Shown here in pieces: positions 1-11,080 of a stretch of DNA of 64,000 bases. The stretch covers positions 124,001 through 188,000 of the forward strand of contig BRXU01000024.1 in NCBI GenBank assembly GCA_030267565.1. Direction: 5' to 3'. Position 1 is the first letter of the stretch, and each line of letters opens with the position of its first letter. The notes beneath the pieces are model-generated. The model saw only the letters and a program-made list of their open reading frames with translations. It made no database searches and had not been told where the DNA came from. The translations under genes were made by a program, and so were the position numbers. The DNA comes from Pleodorina starrii (lineage: Eukaryota > Chlorophyta > Chlorophyceae > Chlamydomonadales > Volvocaceae).

Positions 1-1097
1 ACAAGGAACCCCCGTTGGTCGAGTGATCCTTTCTGTACGGCAGAGCGTATAACGATTTGGCACTTCCAAGCGACCTCGCGAGGTCATGAGCACTGAAGCT
101 TATATATAATTTGAATCTCTGTTGCGTGGGAGTGTTGGCCCTGTTCGTGGCTGCCTGGCTGGCTGGCTGCCCGGCGGAGTGACGACCAACCTTGATGGCT
201 GGATACACTATAAAGGCCAATTAATAGCCCTTAATACTCGTAATACTATATTAGAATCTTAAAATCAATAGTGCATGTATCAGTATGAATGGCTGGCTGT
301 CTGCCCGGCTGACTGACGAGCAACCTTCGTGGCTGGATACGCTATCAACGCTAATTAATAGCCCTTAATAATCGTAATACTTAATTAGAATCTTAAAAGC
401 AATAGTGCATGTATCAGTATGAAAGATGTTCGACTGAGTCCGTGGTCCGAGCAGGTCCGAGGCTGCACTCGCCCAAACGCATCCGGAACTTCTGTTCATT
501 CCATATTGTACCGTTGTCGTCAATATTTATAATTGACGACATGGCGGCGCTTCATCTTTCCGACATCCAAATAATTGCATAGCGAACATGTTCCCGCGAC
601 CACACCACAGTTCTGCTAGCTGGTCCGATGGCCTTGACACATATTACTAATATATAAAATAATAAAATGGCAAGGGATAAACTATGAGTGGCAAAGTGGT
701 TGTTGGACGCCAAGCCGCAAATGAATACATTTTGTTTGCATTCATGTTTGTGAAACCTGAACGTTTTGAGACCGAGGTCGCCTTCCTTTGTAATTTCACG
801 GTTAGCACGGACACTGCATTTCCGAGTGCGCGGGGGGAAGGGGTGTGTGGGGGGATGGGGGGCGGCAGCCCCCCGCCCCCCACCCGCGGGGGGAGGGGGT
901 CTGGGGGAGGGGGGGGCAGCAGCCCCCCTGCCCCCAGCCGGGCCCAACGCCTGGAAAACTATTATGCATACGACGCATCGTATTCAGTAATGCATTGATG
1001 CAACTCCATTCTCGCATCAATCTTGCCATCCCAGCACCAACGCCCCAACGACAACATCTACCGATCACACCGACCTACATTACGGGCGCCAGGGGCT
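1..1097 (+). mobile_element. Helitron-like family, internal block with local tandem duplication
   Basis: Non-coding repeat. The same sequence order recurs at 31990-32865 (plus) and 61680-62110 (minus): an AT-rich block with TAATAGCCCTTAATA, a block reading TGTTCATTCC, then ACCACACC and ACGCCAAGCCGCAA. In this copy a segment of about 130 bp is duplicated in tandem (about 161-290 and 291-421); the copy at 32 kb has it once. Positions 830-950 are a G-run/C-run stretch capable of strong secondary structure. No open frame here resembles a protein; the short frames are shadows. The element probably begins left of the window. Confidence 0.7.
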
Positions 1098-1485
1098 AAG
1101 TTTAGCTGGTTTCGTTCTTCGTGATCCTGGAGCTCTTGCGGGCTGCTTAGGGCCCGTGGCCCTTTCTGTGCAGCCCTGTGTTTCTGGGATTCTGTGTCCT
1201 GCTTTTTCACGCTTTGCGAGTCGTGCGGGCTTGGTTCTGGTGGGCCTTGGAGGCTTTGCTTTCGGCACCCCTCCGTGGGTGCCCCTGGGGTAGGATGAAC
1301 CTGTACGTACCGAGTCGGTACATGTCCTGAGCCGTCATACATGGCCGCCCAAGCACAAGCCTATATCCCAATGGAAAATGATGATCTCATTAGTTAGTAT
1401 GCAAGGATTACAAGGGGAACCGATGTCCATATCGGTTGCTAGCCGTACATGCTAGAGAGCTAGACGGACTGTTCATCCATGTCCT
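1098..1485 (+). mobile_element. LINE 3' end fragment
   Basis: About 230 bp (1103-1335) match, in opposite orientation, the 3' untranslated part of the LINE fragment at 30.8-31.9 kb, including GGCACCCCTCC and CCCCTGGGGTAGGATGAAC. A further block at about 1397-1481 also recurs at about 30813-30890, but in the opposite orientation relative to the LINE. The fragment is 5' truncated with no coding left. It lies directly against the Helitron-like block on its left. Confidence 0.65.
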
Positions 1486-1874
1486 GAGCCATAGGGGCAG
1501 TGGGCAGGACTTGTCCTGAGCCACGATCCGGATGTTGACTAGAGCAACTATTCTACACTGAATCCTGACACTGGCTCCTGTAGGCTGAGGTCACGAAAGG
1601 CATGACTTAGATAAAATCTGACAGCAATGTGTGAAAACATGATAGTACATCCCGCCAGGTATTTACATCGAGCATACCAGAAATGTGGTCCATCATCACA
1701 GCAATCCACCAAGTAGCCTAACAATTTCTCAGCTGAATTTGTTGTCTGTATGCAGCCGTCAGCGTATCCATAATTCCGTTTAGATTGCATGACACGCTAG
1801 CCAGCCCTTATCGGGCAAGGTCATTTCATACACACCGAACCGACACGCAGCCCTGACCTCCCTCCCAGAATTCA

Positions 1875-1879
1875 TTACA
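1875..1879 (-). terminator. TGTAA polyadenylation signal for NAP1 gene
   Basis: The reverse complement reads TGTAA about 200 nt downstream of the NAP1 stop. TGTAA is the usual volvocine green-algal poly(A) signal. A second candidate lies further out near 1663. Confidence 0.5.
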
Positions 1880-2077
1880 CCCAAGAAGCCAAGCCAGTAA
1901 ACAGCGCACCGAAACGAAAGAGACACCGTTGCGATTCTGCCACTGCGGTATAGCGAAGCGATAGTACCTGAACACATCCTGCGGTGATGCTAACTGTCTA
2001 ATTATCCCACGACCCCTCAGCCCCCGCGCGACATCTCATGCGCACATGCCCAAGCATAGGCCACAGGTGCAGTTGCG

Positions 2078-5000
2078 TTACTGCTGCTTGCACTCCGGCG
2101 GCTGTTGCCCACCCGCCGCTTGCCCCTCGCCGCCTGCGCCTGCCGCTGCCTCCTCGCCTTCCTCGCCTTCCTCGCCCTCCTCGTCGTCAAAACTGCGACG
2201 AAACCCCAGAAACGGCAGTTGGGTTAGATAAATCGCCCGTTGGTACCACTGCCTCTTGAAGGCCTCACACGCTCCAGCTAGGCACAAATACTGTCCCCCG
2301 TGGTTGCGGGTTTCTCAGCCTTTCCCCAGGTCCTGTTCGTTCCTGTCTGGGTGACTCGTGCTGTCTGGTCTAGATGGACGCCTCCGGTGCACTGCACGGC
2401 CAGCTGACCCGTAGACTCTGCGCTTCTGGGGTAGGGAGCCCGATGTAACAACCACACACACTGTCCCCCTAATGGACGGCCACCCTGTAGCCGTCTCCGC
2501 CTCTCCCCTGCGGTAGCTTCTTTATTACGCTTTCGCCAACTGAATTTCTGAGTCAGTAGAACACGCCAGACTAAAGCCATAACGACAAAGCGCGATCAAT
2601 TTACTTACTCTTCGTCCTCGTCCTCATCATCGTCGGGGATGTAGAGGCCGTCCTCGTCCACCGCCTCGCCGGTGTACCACGACACCGCCTCCGGAATCAG
2701 CTTCTCGCGGATCGTGGCACCAACCTGCAAAAGGCGAAATCCATCGGGGAGGTGTAGGGAGACGCAACAACAGACTACGGCCCAAAAAGTGGGTGGGTGG
2801 CGTTTGGGGTGGCCCCTTAGCCGCAGCTTATCCCGTCCCCGAAGGGTTGTGGGGAGCGCTTCCCCGCAATGGTTCAAAAACCACTTCAGTAGGAGGTGCG
2901 TGCTGCGTGAGCGGCGATGGAGTGCGGGGGCGCATATGGGTATATGGAGGAAGCGATGGCGAAATTGAGGGCTCGGCCATCCAGGGCAGCAGCACAAGGA
3001 GTTTGCAGCGAGGGCAAGGGACCCACGGCACGGGACGAGGAAGAGGCAACCGCGACGCCCAACGGGCTCGCCTACGGCACACCCGGTCCTTCCAGTTGTC
3101 GGAGCGGGAAGGGGCGGCAAAACGCTAGAGCGTAGCCGGCACCGTCGAAGTGATGTGTTGTCGCCGGCAGGCGCACAACACTTCCTTTCGTACCTGGGAA
3201 CAAAGGTACACAACTGATTGTACCTGGGGACGATGATCGCGCCTGAATGGTTATCCCGTTTTTCGGGGGGCTGCTTCGGTAAAATTTTGGGGTTTCGGAT
3301 GTGTCGCCAAATTTGCAGCTTGGCGGTCTTTTCAGGATCTTAATCATCTCCTTGGCCCCTGAATTCTGTGCCAAAGCTGAACTTCGCGCACGTGACTGCG
3401 ACAAAAGCCCACCCTACCTCGTAATCCGCCTCGATAATGGCCTGCAGCTCCTCCATAGTGTCCTCGTCAATCTCCTCCTCGCCGTCGGGCACCTGCGCTC
3501 GTCAACCGAAGGGACAGATTGGTCCAACCCATCCCACGTTGCGGCAGCGGATACAACCACAAGCGCCACTAAACCCGGCAATGCATTTACCTGCGGCGGG
3601 TCGAAGAAGTTGAAGAAAGAGTCCACGCGCTCCGTTTTCACCTGTTGACATCCGGCGTTCAGGCATAGGATGAGGGCATGCGTTCGCTGAACGTGGGTGT
3701 GCGCAGTGGGTGTACGCCGTGGGGTATACGGGAACGGTTGACAGGGGCAAGCTTGCGTGCAGGTTGACCGCGCACTGGCAGCCTTCAATTATTAGAATTG
3801 CAATAATCAAAGCGTGGCAATTACAATGTACCTGGGGCTTTGCGTCAGCCTTGCCCCCCTTCTTCGGCTTCTTCTTCATGATCTTCACCGTCACGTCCTT
3901 GCCTGCAACAAAAGAGTAAGCGGGGAGCAGTGCCTTCAGTTCATGAACACCACAACAGCCATGCAAAGTCACAATCGCACCCGCGTTCCACTCAATCTTG
4001 GTGCCCTCGGCACGCTCCAGGACGCCGTCATCCTCCGGAAGCATGTAGTACGTCTTCTCCAGCACCTGGCGGGTCCGATGAACAACAAAATGGCCAGATC
4101 CTGTTGCTCGCACCCAATGGATGTTGATGCAGGACATCGTGAGCTATCCATTGCACGACAGCTCACGCTAGCTGCCCGCAATCCCCCGGTTCCCCAATAT
4201 CCACTTCTGATCAATGCAAGTGTCACTATCAGTCAAGCTTTGACTGCCGTACCAATCAAGTGGAGCAGGACGTGGCACACGTGCACACGTGCTGCCTACA
4301 CAAGCAAGCACGCGATGCCTTACCTCGTTGGTAAAGTAGGGGTTGCTGTCAAACAGAAAGCGGAGCTTGAAGCCGTGCGGAACGCCATCTACTACCAAAG
4401 CCTCAGACTGAAGGCACATGAGCATGTACAGGCGCATTGTTAGGTACCATATGTGTGGTGTGGGTACGTGAAGCATGACAAAGAATGCGAAAAAGGGTGA
4501 GATCACCGAAATCGAATGCCAAACAGCACTAACGGCTGGAACCAATGCAAGCAGCTTTCCAGGAGGAATACTAACCCAGACTCCTGAGCCCGAACGTCCG
4601 TACGAACACTGAATGACATGCACGGCCACGAGTAGGCACCAGTATTGCCGCGCTGCGCATGCGCTGCGCATTACTTCGCTATGCAGCTCCTTGCTGTGGC
4701 TTCACGGCGACTGTAGTCCGTACGCTCGTACACATCTCCTTGCCCGCACCCACAGATAGCCCCCGAAGCCCCTGACCAAGTATAGCTGCGCCACAACTGC
4801 AGGTGGGACAAATGCGCACTGTACCTGGATGTCACGAAGGTATTTGAGGACGTCCATGTCCTTGTCCTTAATCATGTCCATGGTCACCTCGCACTTCAGC
4901 AGAACAGCCAGCCAGAACTCCGGAATGCCCTTCACGTTCTCTGCACATGTTGCAACTAGGCCACAAGATTAATCGATATGCAATATATAGTTCCGCTAAA

Positions 5001-5587
5001 CACAACTCCGACACCTTGATACACTCACCGTCGCCAGCCGGCTCCCCCTCCGTTGCCGGCACCTCCTTAGATCCCTGTACAATTTCAGAGCGCTCCACGT
5101 AGAGGGGGGCTGCGCGAGCACAACGGGCAATCACTTTAACCTGAAGATCATCATTAGCGCGGGCAATACCGGTCAGAACTGAAAGAAGCAGCACTTGCCG
5201 TAAAGCTTCTCATACTTCGCTTCAAGCTCAGCTCGCTCCTTCCGGAACTGTGCATCGAGTTCGTCATGCTTGGCCTGCAGCCCCTGAAGAGCCTCCACGC
5301 GCCTCTTGATGGGAGGTGCAAGGCTTGCAACAAACTCTTCAGGTGTCTGGTCCAGCCCAAGCTTCGCCAGCTTGGCCTATAGGGCGGGGAAGCGCAATAC
5401 AGTTTGAATTCGTTGGCATGTTTGGTGCTGCCACAAGTAATATGAAAGTAATATATCCATTGAATCATATGGCTTGAAATTCGCCAACAGGGAAATAGCT
5501 TTATGGAGGCGGCGGAGAAATGAACACGGCGGCGGGTGCTTTGCTTCTGACCTGGATAAGCTGAGTGTCGGAATCCTGGCCAGCCAT
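2078..5587 (-). CDS. NAP1: Nucleosome assembly protein NAP1, 11 exons, C-terminal CKQQ prenylation box
   Basis: Histone H2A-H2B chaperone of the NAP/SET family. Exons (minus): 5587-5552, 5376-5199, 5109-5029, 4940-4825, 4407-4324, 4065-3981, 3902-3832, 3641-3591, 3492-3418, 2724-2609, 2192-2078. The phases join exactly to give 335 residues, normal for NAP1. Visible family blocks are [18 protein letters not shown] with [16 protein letters not shown] (dimerisation helix), [50 protein letters not shown], then [17 protein letters not shown]. An acidic Asp/Glu tail follows and the protein ends PECKQQ, a CaaX-type farnesylation box as in plant NAP1. Intron 2 begins GCAAGT, so it is a GC-AG intron. 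Intron 10 begins at GTAAGT overlapping an in-frame TAA, so retention would remove the acidic tail and the box. The start codon is the first ATG, and the next upstream gene is far away. Confidence 0.94.
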
Positions 5588-6480
5588 ATTTAAAATTTAC
5601 TGCGAGAGCTAGGTAAGATACCTGATTATTGCGCGCAGCGTATTAAAGGGGCCGCAGTGCCGTAGTGTCGTACCCAACTGTGCAAGAGAAACTCGTTCGT
5701 TGTCTGTAGTGTTGCTACGTATGCAAGACCTTGCGACGAACTGACAAGTTCGGACAAAGTGCATAAACAGTAGACAGGGAGAGAGGAGACAGGGAGAGCG
5801 CAGTTCGTAAGAATGCACACATTCTGACATTCCGATTTGCCAAAGAGACGCAGGAGCTGCTGTGCAACAAAGACTCCTTCTAGAAGAGCACAATTGTTGA
5901 CACCTATAACCGGTGATGCGCAGTGGTGTACCAGCCAGAAAAACGCCACAAGCTCTTCTGCGGCAATAAACGATAGCGGCACGCAACTCAATGGGGCCGT
6001 GAAGAACCCTGTCGCTTTGTTCTGCATGCACCGCATCCTCGTGTGAAGTGGGCCGGTAGCACCAAACCATGACGCACGTGGGCTCGGGAGGTTCAAGTTC
6101 GAAAGCACCCGAGGGCGCCATGAGCCAATTTAACGCCAACTTGTCCCAAAAGCGCCTCAATGCATCCATCGACCCCGGGAGGATTACCATTGGGCCTTCC
6201 CGGTGGGCTGGTGGCGGAACCTGGCGGAACGAGGGTACGTCAAGAGGACTGCTGCATAAACCCATACGCCATATCAGACATCAAAACGGGATGTCCAGCT
6301 TGTAATCAGCTGGTATAATTCGTTGACTTGTATTGTATTTTATTGCAAGCTCGGGAGCTCGTAAGGCTCAGACGAGACAGGAGGCTCATGGGCCGCGAGA
6401 ATAAGCAAGGAGAAACAAAAGGAGAAACAAAAAGAGTGAACTAAGTCGCCAAGCGAGAAGCTAAAGCAGAATCACAACGA
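5588..6480. other. NAP1 upstream region, no supported gene
   Basis: Upstream flank of NAP1. A 218-codon minus-strand frame (6265-5609) starts with ATG. A 78-codon plus-strand frame (6069-6305) ends in a TAA that overlaps TGTAA. Neither resembles a known family and they overlap each other, so I annotate neither. The region should contain the NAP1 promoter and 5' leader. Confidence 0.4.
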
Positions 6481-6600
6481 CAAGGGGTCGGTGTCGGCAG
6501 GTGTCGGCTTCCTTGAAGCCGGAAAAAGGGCGGGGCCCCGTTCAATCCGTACGGGTGGAGTTGAGTGCTAGGGACTTGGGTCGAACAGCCGAATAGCTGA
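6481..6600 (-). mobile_element. Helitron-like 3' end (solo)
   Basis: Read on the minus strand this ends with the family terminus: GGGGCCCCGCCC, a T run, the hairpin CGGCTTC-AAG-GAAGCCG, then CTTG followed by T. It matches the ends at 12195-12244, 52855-52904 and 54940-54988. The subterminal part (CACTCAAC, CGTACGG) is closest to the copy at 61.4-62.2 kb. No 5' end was found nearby, so this is a fragment. Confidence 0.7.
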
Positions 6601-6639
6601 AGCAGGAGGCGCGAAGCGCCACGGCTCAGGCCGCGGCTT

Positions 6640-7015
6640 CCGGAACCTCGCCGCAGGGTTGGTTGGCATCCGGTGCTGCCGGAGGACCGCCGGGCACTGG
6701 CACTGGCAACATTGGGTGGTGTCCTGAACCGCAAGTACGGCATCGCAGTGATGGACGCGCTCACGCGACACGGGCGCGAGCTGAAGAACCAGCGCCTCGC
6801 CACCTAAACCAAGCTGCGAGTCGTGGACAAGCTCAACCCTCGCTGGACGCGGGGAGTCGACATTACGGTGGAAAGGGATGGGCGGCGTGTGCCCTTTGAG
6901 GACCCGTGGCTTCCGAACGGCCCGCACGGGACGGGCGGCAGTGACGGGGCTGCGCGAGGAGGAGGCGGCCACGACATGCGCTTGAGGTGTACGAGCCAGG
7001 AGGCTAAATAAACTT
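6640..7015 (+). pseudogene. Coding relic of unrecognised repeat, internal stop
   Basis: A plus-strand frame reads GGVLNRKYGIAVMDALTRHG, then an in-frame TAA near 6807, then KLNPRWTRGVDITVERDG. Codon use is GC-rich and protein-like on both sides of the stop. It lies between two transposon fragments and is probably part of one. I do not recognise the family. Confidence 0.3.
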
Positions 7016-7016
7016 C

Positions 7017-7518
7017 GGTTGGTCTTAGTTTAAGGGGCAGCCCAGAGGCGCACACGGAACACACCCACCCGAAACCGTCAGGGGGAGCCGGGAGGGGAGA
7101 CAGTGTCCGGATGACCGACGAACACAACACGGCCCGACTGGGGGTGAGCCGCCGGGACCGCCTCCCAACCAGCCGGCGCGGACCCTAGGGCCGCGAACGA
7201 CGCGACACGGGCCCAGAAATCAGGAACATTCGTAAGCATTTCCTTCCATTGCCACGGCGGCGCTGGTCTGGGCGGCGAGGAGGACGTCATCAATGCGGCT
7301 GTGGTGGGTATCGTGTCCAGTCGTGTCCCTGCTGTGTTCTGTGTGTATGTGTACTCATCCCTGCCATACCACATCCCACAATTTATAACGTTAATGGGTT
7401 CAAATATTGAACCGGCTGGTCCGAAAATGAAACCCGGTCTGGGGCCTACATTATTTGTACAACCGCGCCCTGTAATGCGTGTATGCGCTGCCTCAACCGG
7501 TATGGATATTATTTGCAA
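7017..7518 (-). mobile_element. LINE ORF2 C-terminal fragment with 3' flank
   Basis: The minus strand encodes FWARVASFAALGSAPAGWEA followed by SGRVVFVGHPDTVSPPG. This is nearly identical to the LINE fragment ending at 31245 and related to the one at 55.9-56.2 kb. It is the end of a non-LTR retrotransposon second reading frame. The copy is short, 5' truncated and lies just beyond the sulfotransferase stop codon. Confidence 0.65.
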
Positions 7519-7618
7519 AATGTGCGCACATCACTCACATCCCCGTACACAGTAACAACGCGGACTGCATTATTCTCGCCACTCCGCGGCGTGATGGAAA
7601 GCTGCCGGATAGTGATGG

Positions 7619-10600
7619 TCACGATATGTCGTAGCGGCCCCTCCAAACCGGCGGCGGCGGCGCGATGCGGCCCTGGTCCGCCCACGCGAACAAGCGCTGC
7701 ATGTGCGGGCGGTACAGCTCCACAAGCTGCGACACCGCCTGCAAGAAGGGGCCGTCTCGAGGCTGCGGCTGCTGATCCTGCTGCTGCTGCTGCTGCTGCT
7801 GCTGATGGTGATGGTGATGCAGTCCGCCGCCATCGCCATTACCCCCATCTCCCAGGGGGATGCTCGGCCCGCTGCCGCCGCCGCCAGCAACGCTCAGGCC
7901 CCGGACCTCGACCTTCTTCTTTGCGCACTGCCAGGACTGGATTGGTTCGCGACAGATTGCGGGGGAGAAGATGGGGCACAAGTACGGTGCGCGTCAGCTC
8001 ATCGCGCGCGGAGGAATAGGGCTATCTAGTGGCTGGGTCGTGGCCGAGGTCCACTTGATGCCATCCGCCCAGCCATTCCTAAACTGACTTCGAGAGTACC
8101 GTAACACAGATAGATCCCCCCTCCGCCTGGCTGGTCCAGCTGCACTCACGTAGCAGCCGCGGCTGTTGTAGACGAGCCCCAGCTCCTCAAAGCTGTAGTT
8201 GCCCGCCGCCACCCCCAGGAAGGCCTCCACCCTGCGGATCGCTGTGAGCGGCTCCGCGGCCAGATCGTCCGTGTACAGCACCAGGACCTGCGCAGGGAGT
8301 GAAGCAGCAGGGGCGGGGGGGGGCGCCCGGTGGGTGGGGCAGAGCACATCCAGCGTTGGTCTTCCCAGAAGCACGGTCTTGTCCATGAACACAGGACTGC
8401 AAAGCGCGCGGTTTCTGCTCCTGATACGATGTAGGGTTACTGTTTTACTGAATGCAGAAGGCCTAGCTGCCTACAGGAGCACCGAGGAGAAGGAATGCAG
8501 CGGGAGGGGCCTTCCAAAGGAAAGGGCAAGCGGGTCAGAAGCCAGGCGCGCGCACGCATCCCAGCATCTGACAGCGCAGACGGTGGCCCCACCGCCCCGC
8601 ACCTCCATCCCGTCCCTCCCGGCCTGCCTCCCACCTGCTCCTGTCGGAAGTGTGCCAAGTAGTTCTCTAAAAACACGTCGTACATTGACCAGCCCAAAAT
8701 GTCTGTAGGAGAGGAAGCGGCGGGCAGGAAGGGGCAACTCGCAACTAGGGGTCACCCCAGCACGTGGCCCAAAGCGCGTGCAGTTGTCGCATGGCTCGCC
8801 CCTCGTTCCTCCAGTACGGCACGCGCATCGGGGCCCGCGACTAGATGCAATGCACGTTTGAGCGCTGCGGCAGCGCCACTACCGCCACTGACACTGCACA
8901 CTGGCCAACGCAACGCACGAGGCCCCACACGCACCCATCGCTGATGATCGCAACGGAGGCGGAAAGGACTCATTGTATCCCTACAGCTGCCTCTTACTTG
9001 ACTGCGCGGCGCACTGCGCTGTCATCCAGGCGCCCAGATCGTATCCCGCTCCCCAGCCGGCGGGCGGAGGCTGCTGCGCCTGCCCCTGCTGGCTGCCATA
9101 CCCCGCGGCCGTCTCCCTGCAGCGCTTCAACCGGTCCAGCTCCTTGGCCACATAGCCCTCAAATGTCTCGTTCTGAACCTGCGGAGACGGGCGCCAGTCC
9201 CCAGCAATGCATCGGTAGTTGCGGATGTCATCATACGCAAGGTTAGGACTCCTTAGGTGGTCGTTCGAGCTACGGGGGCACGTTTTACGATGCGTACGGG
9301 TACAGTGCTCGAACCCCAAGAACTGGAACTTCACTTATTTTCGCATAATCTCCGCCGAGAGGAAAGGTGCCCGGGCACAGGCGGCGCCGAAGGGGAACGG
9401 CAGCTGCAGACAGGGCAAGGCAGAGACTGGGGCCAAACAGCCCGAGGCCAGGAAATTTGCAGTGCCGAGCGGCTCCGCGGTTGTGCCAGAGCATGTTCCG
9501 AAGCGTGAAGAGAGCGATTAGCTTTGTCGCAGCCCAAGCCGCCCCCCTGCTGACTGCACGACCTAGCGCAGTCAAGCCGTTGGCAAGCGACGCGCGCAAC
9601 TCACCTCCTTGTGGCAGGGCCCAAAGGTCAAGAACTTCTGCTCCATAAATCGGCTCAGCGCTCGTTGCACGGGATCGCGTAGCATTACCACCAACTGGCA
9701 GGAGGTGAGGGCGTGCATGCAGGCGCAAGCAGGGCAAGCAAGATGTCAGGTGTGAGTTGCCATGTCGGCAGGAGCCGCAAGATCTCTCTTAGGTCTTCTC
9801 GCAGCAAGAGACTTAAAGCCGCTAAAACCATTTCCCCCCTTTCCGTGCCAAATGTGCTTCAACTTCTGCGTAGCCTTCATACGCATATTGCGGTACGTTG
9901 AATAAACCCAATATCCTCTCGGCCCGGCCACGTGGGTGTAAATGTAACACAACCTACACGCGAAAGGGCGCTCAACAGACTTGCCCGTCGCCGTCATGTA
10001 CCAAGCCACCAACCTTGATGTTTGGATTCATTGTCTTAAAGACCAGAGGGCAGCAGATGCAAGACAGGTGCGTGGCGGACCAGTCGCCCACCAGCACACG
10101 TGCATGACCCTTTGCGGAACGTGCATGCACCACGGCACGTTGGTAGTCGCCAAGATCGTTGTCACAGCGTGGTTCTTCGGTAATCACCGTTGAACCACAG
10201 TGATTCCTGTTTGTTTCAAGGGCATTGAAAAACACGGGCGGGTACCCAAACCCTTATCATAACTTACGGCGCCGTGTAGTGCACAGAAGCCTACAGGAGT
10301 CACACTGTGTTAGTGCACCTAGCCATGGAACCCAACCTGCGCCCACATAGACTAACGACGCCGTCCGGAGGGCTGGCCCCCGAAAGGGTGCCGTGAGCCA
10401 AGCATAAAGCATAAATATGGTCAAGCGCTCCAGCCGTCCGCATCCGTACTTTGACCGCACCTAACACTCACGGCCTAATGCCGCTCTCTACTACCTCCGG
10501 CTTCAAAAAGCACGACATGAGGTATGCAACCAAGGACCGCAGACAACTGAAAAGCGGGGAGCCAACACGGACGGTATGATGAGTCAGCAGAACCTATCTC

Positions 10601-10690
10601 CGCTGCCGCCCAATACCTTACCTTTTTGCTGCCAACCCATGTGATATCTGGACGATCTTTGAAGTGCATCCAAAGCGTGCTCGTGCCAGA
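7619..10690 (-). CDS. PAPS-dependent sulfotransferase, N-terminal exon(s) not found
   Basis: Transfers sulfate from PAPS, probably to a carbohydrate in the secretory pathway (inferred from the family). Exons (minus): 10690-10622, 10252-10014, 9694-9605, 9178-8998, 8702-8635, 8287-8150, 7927-7619. Key pieces are SGTSTLWMHF, the 5'-phosphosulfate loop (usually preceded by a Lys in the missing exon); VFFNALETN; NPNIK joined to LVVMLRDPVQRALSRF, the 3'-phosphate motif; NILGWSMYDVFLENYL; and RQEQVLVLYTDDL with AIRRVEAFLGV, the typical C-terminal block. The last exon has a His run and about nine Gln (CAG near 7780-7805), then RIAPPPPVW and the stop. Phases agree from 10252 downwards. Between 10622 and 10252 a short exon is probably missing, because the phases do not join directly. 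A Helitron-like element lies about 390 bp upstream of the first exon found. Confidence 0.85.
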
Positions 10691-11080
10691 CTACATTTTG
10701 GGGTGACGAGGCCGCAAAACCCTGGTCAGACTGGGGAACAGCTCTTGAAGTAGCCACAATAGCCCGTCCCATAAGAAACAGTCAATCAAATGCCGAGTAG
10801 CATTTATGGTTTATTGTAAAAGACTGATGTGGTGAAATGATGGTATCCCGAAACATTTCGGGCCGGCGAACCGGCAAGGATGCGAGATTTTGCAGGTTGC
10901 GGCACAGCGTCCGCATGGTTATTCCGTGGCAATGATAGGCATGACAGCTGACAGTGCGGATGCGACCGACATGTCCAGGACCACAATGATCGCGCAGTTT
11001 CAACACCTTGCGCACCGCGACACACCTTCTGCTGTCCCAAGACCGCGTAGTCGAGAGGCGACGTCAGGACCACACGTGCT

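Noticed and set aside
8752..8850. Possible sulfotransferase exon (PDARAVLEERG)
   Set aside because: Joining exon 9178-8998 directly to 8702-8635 gives the conserved NILGWSMYDVF in phase, while this stretch breaks the phase.
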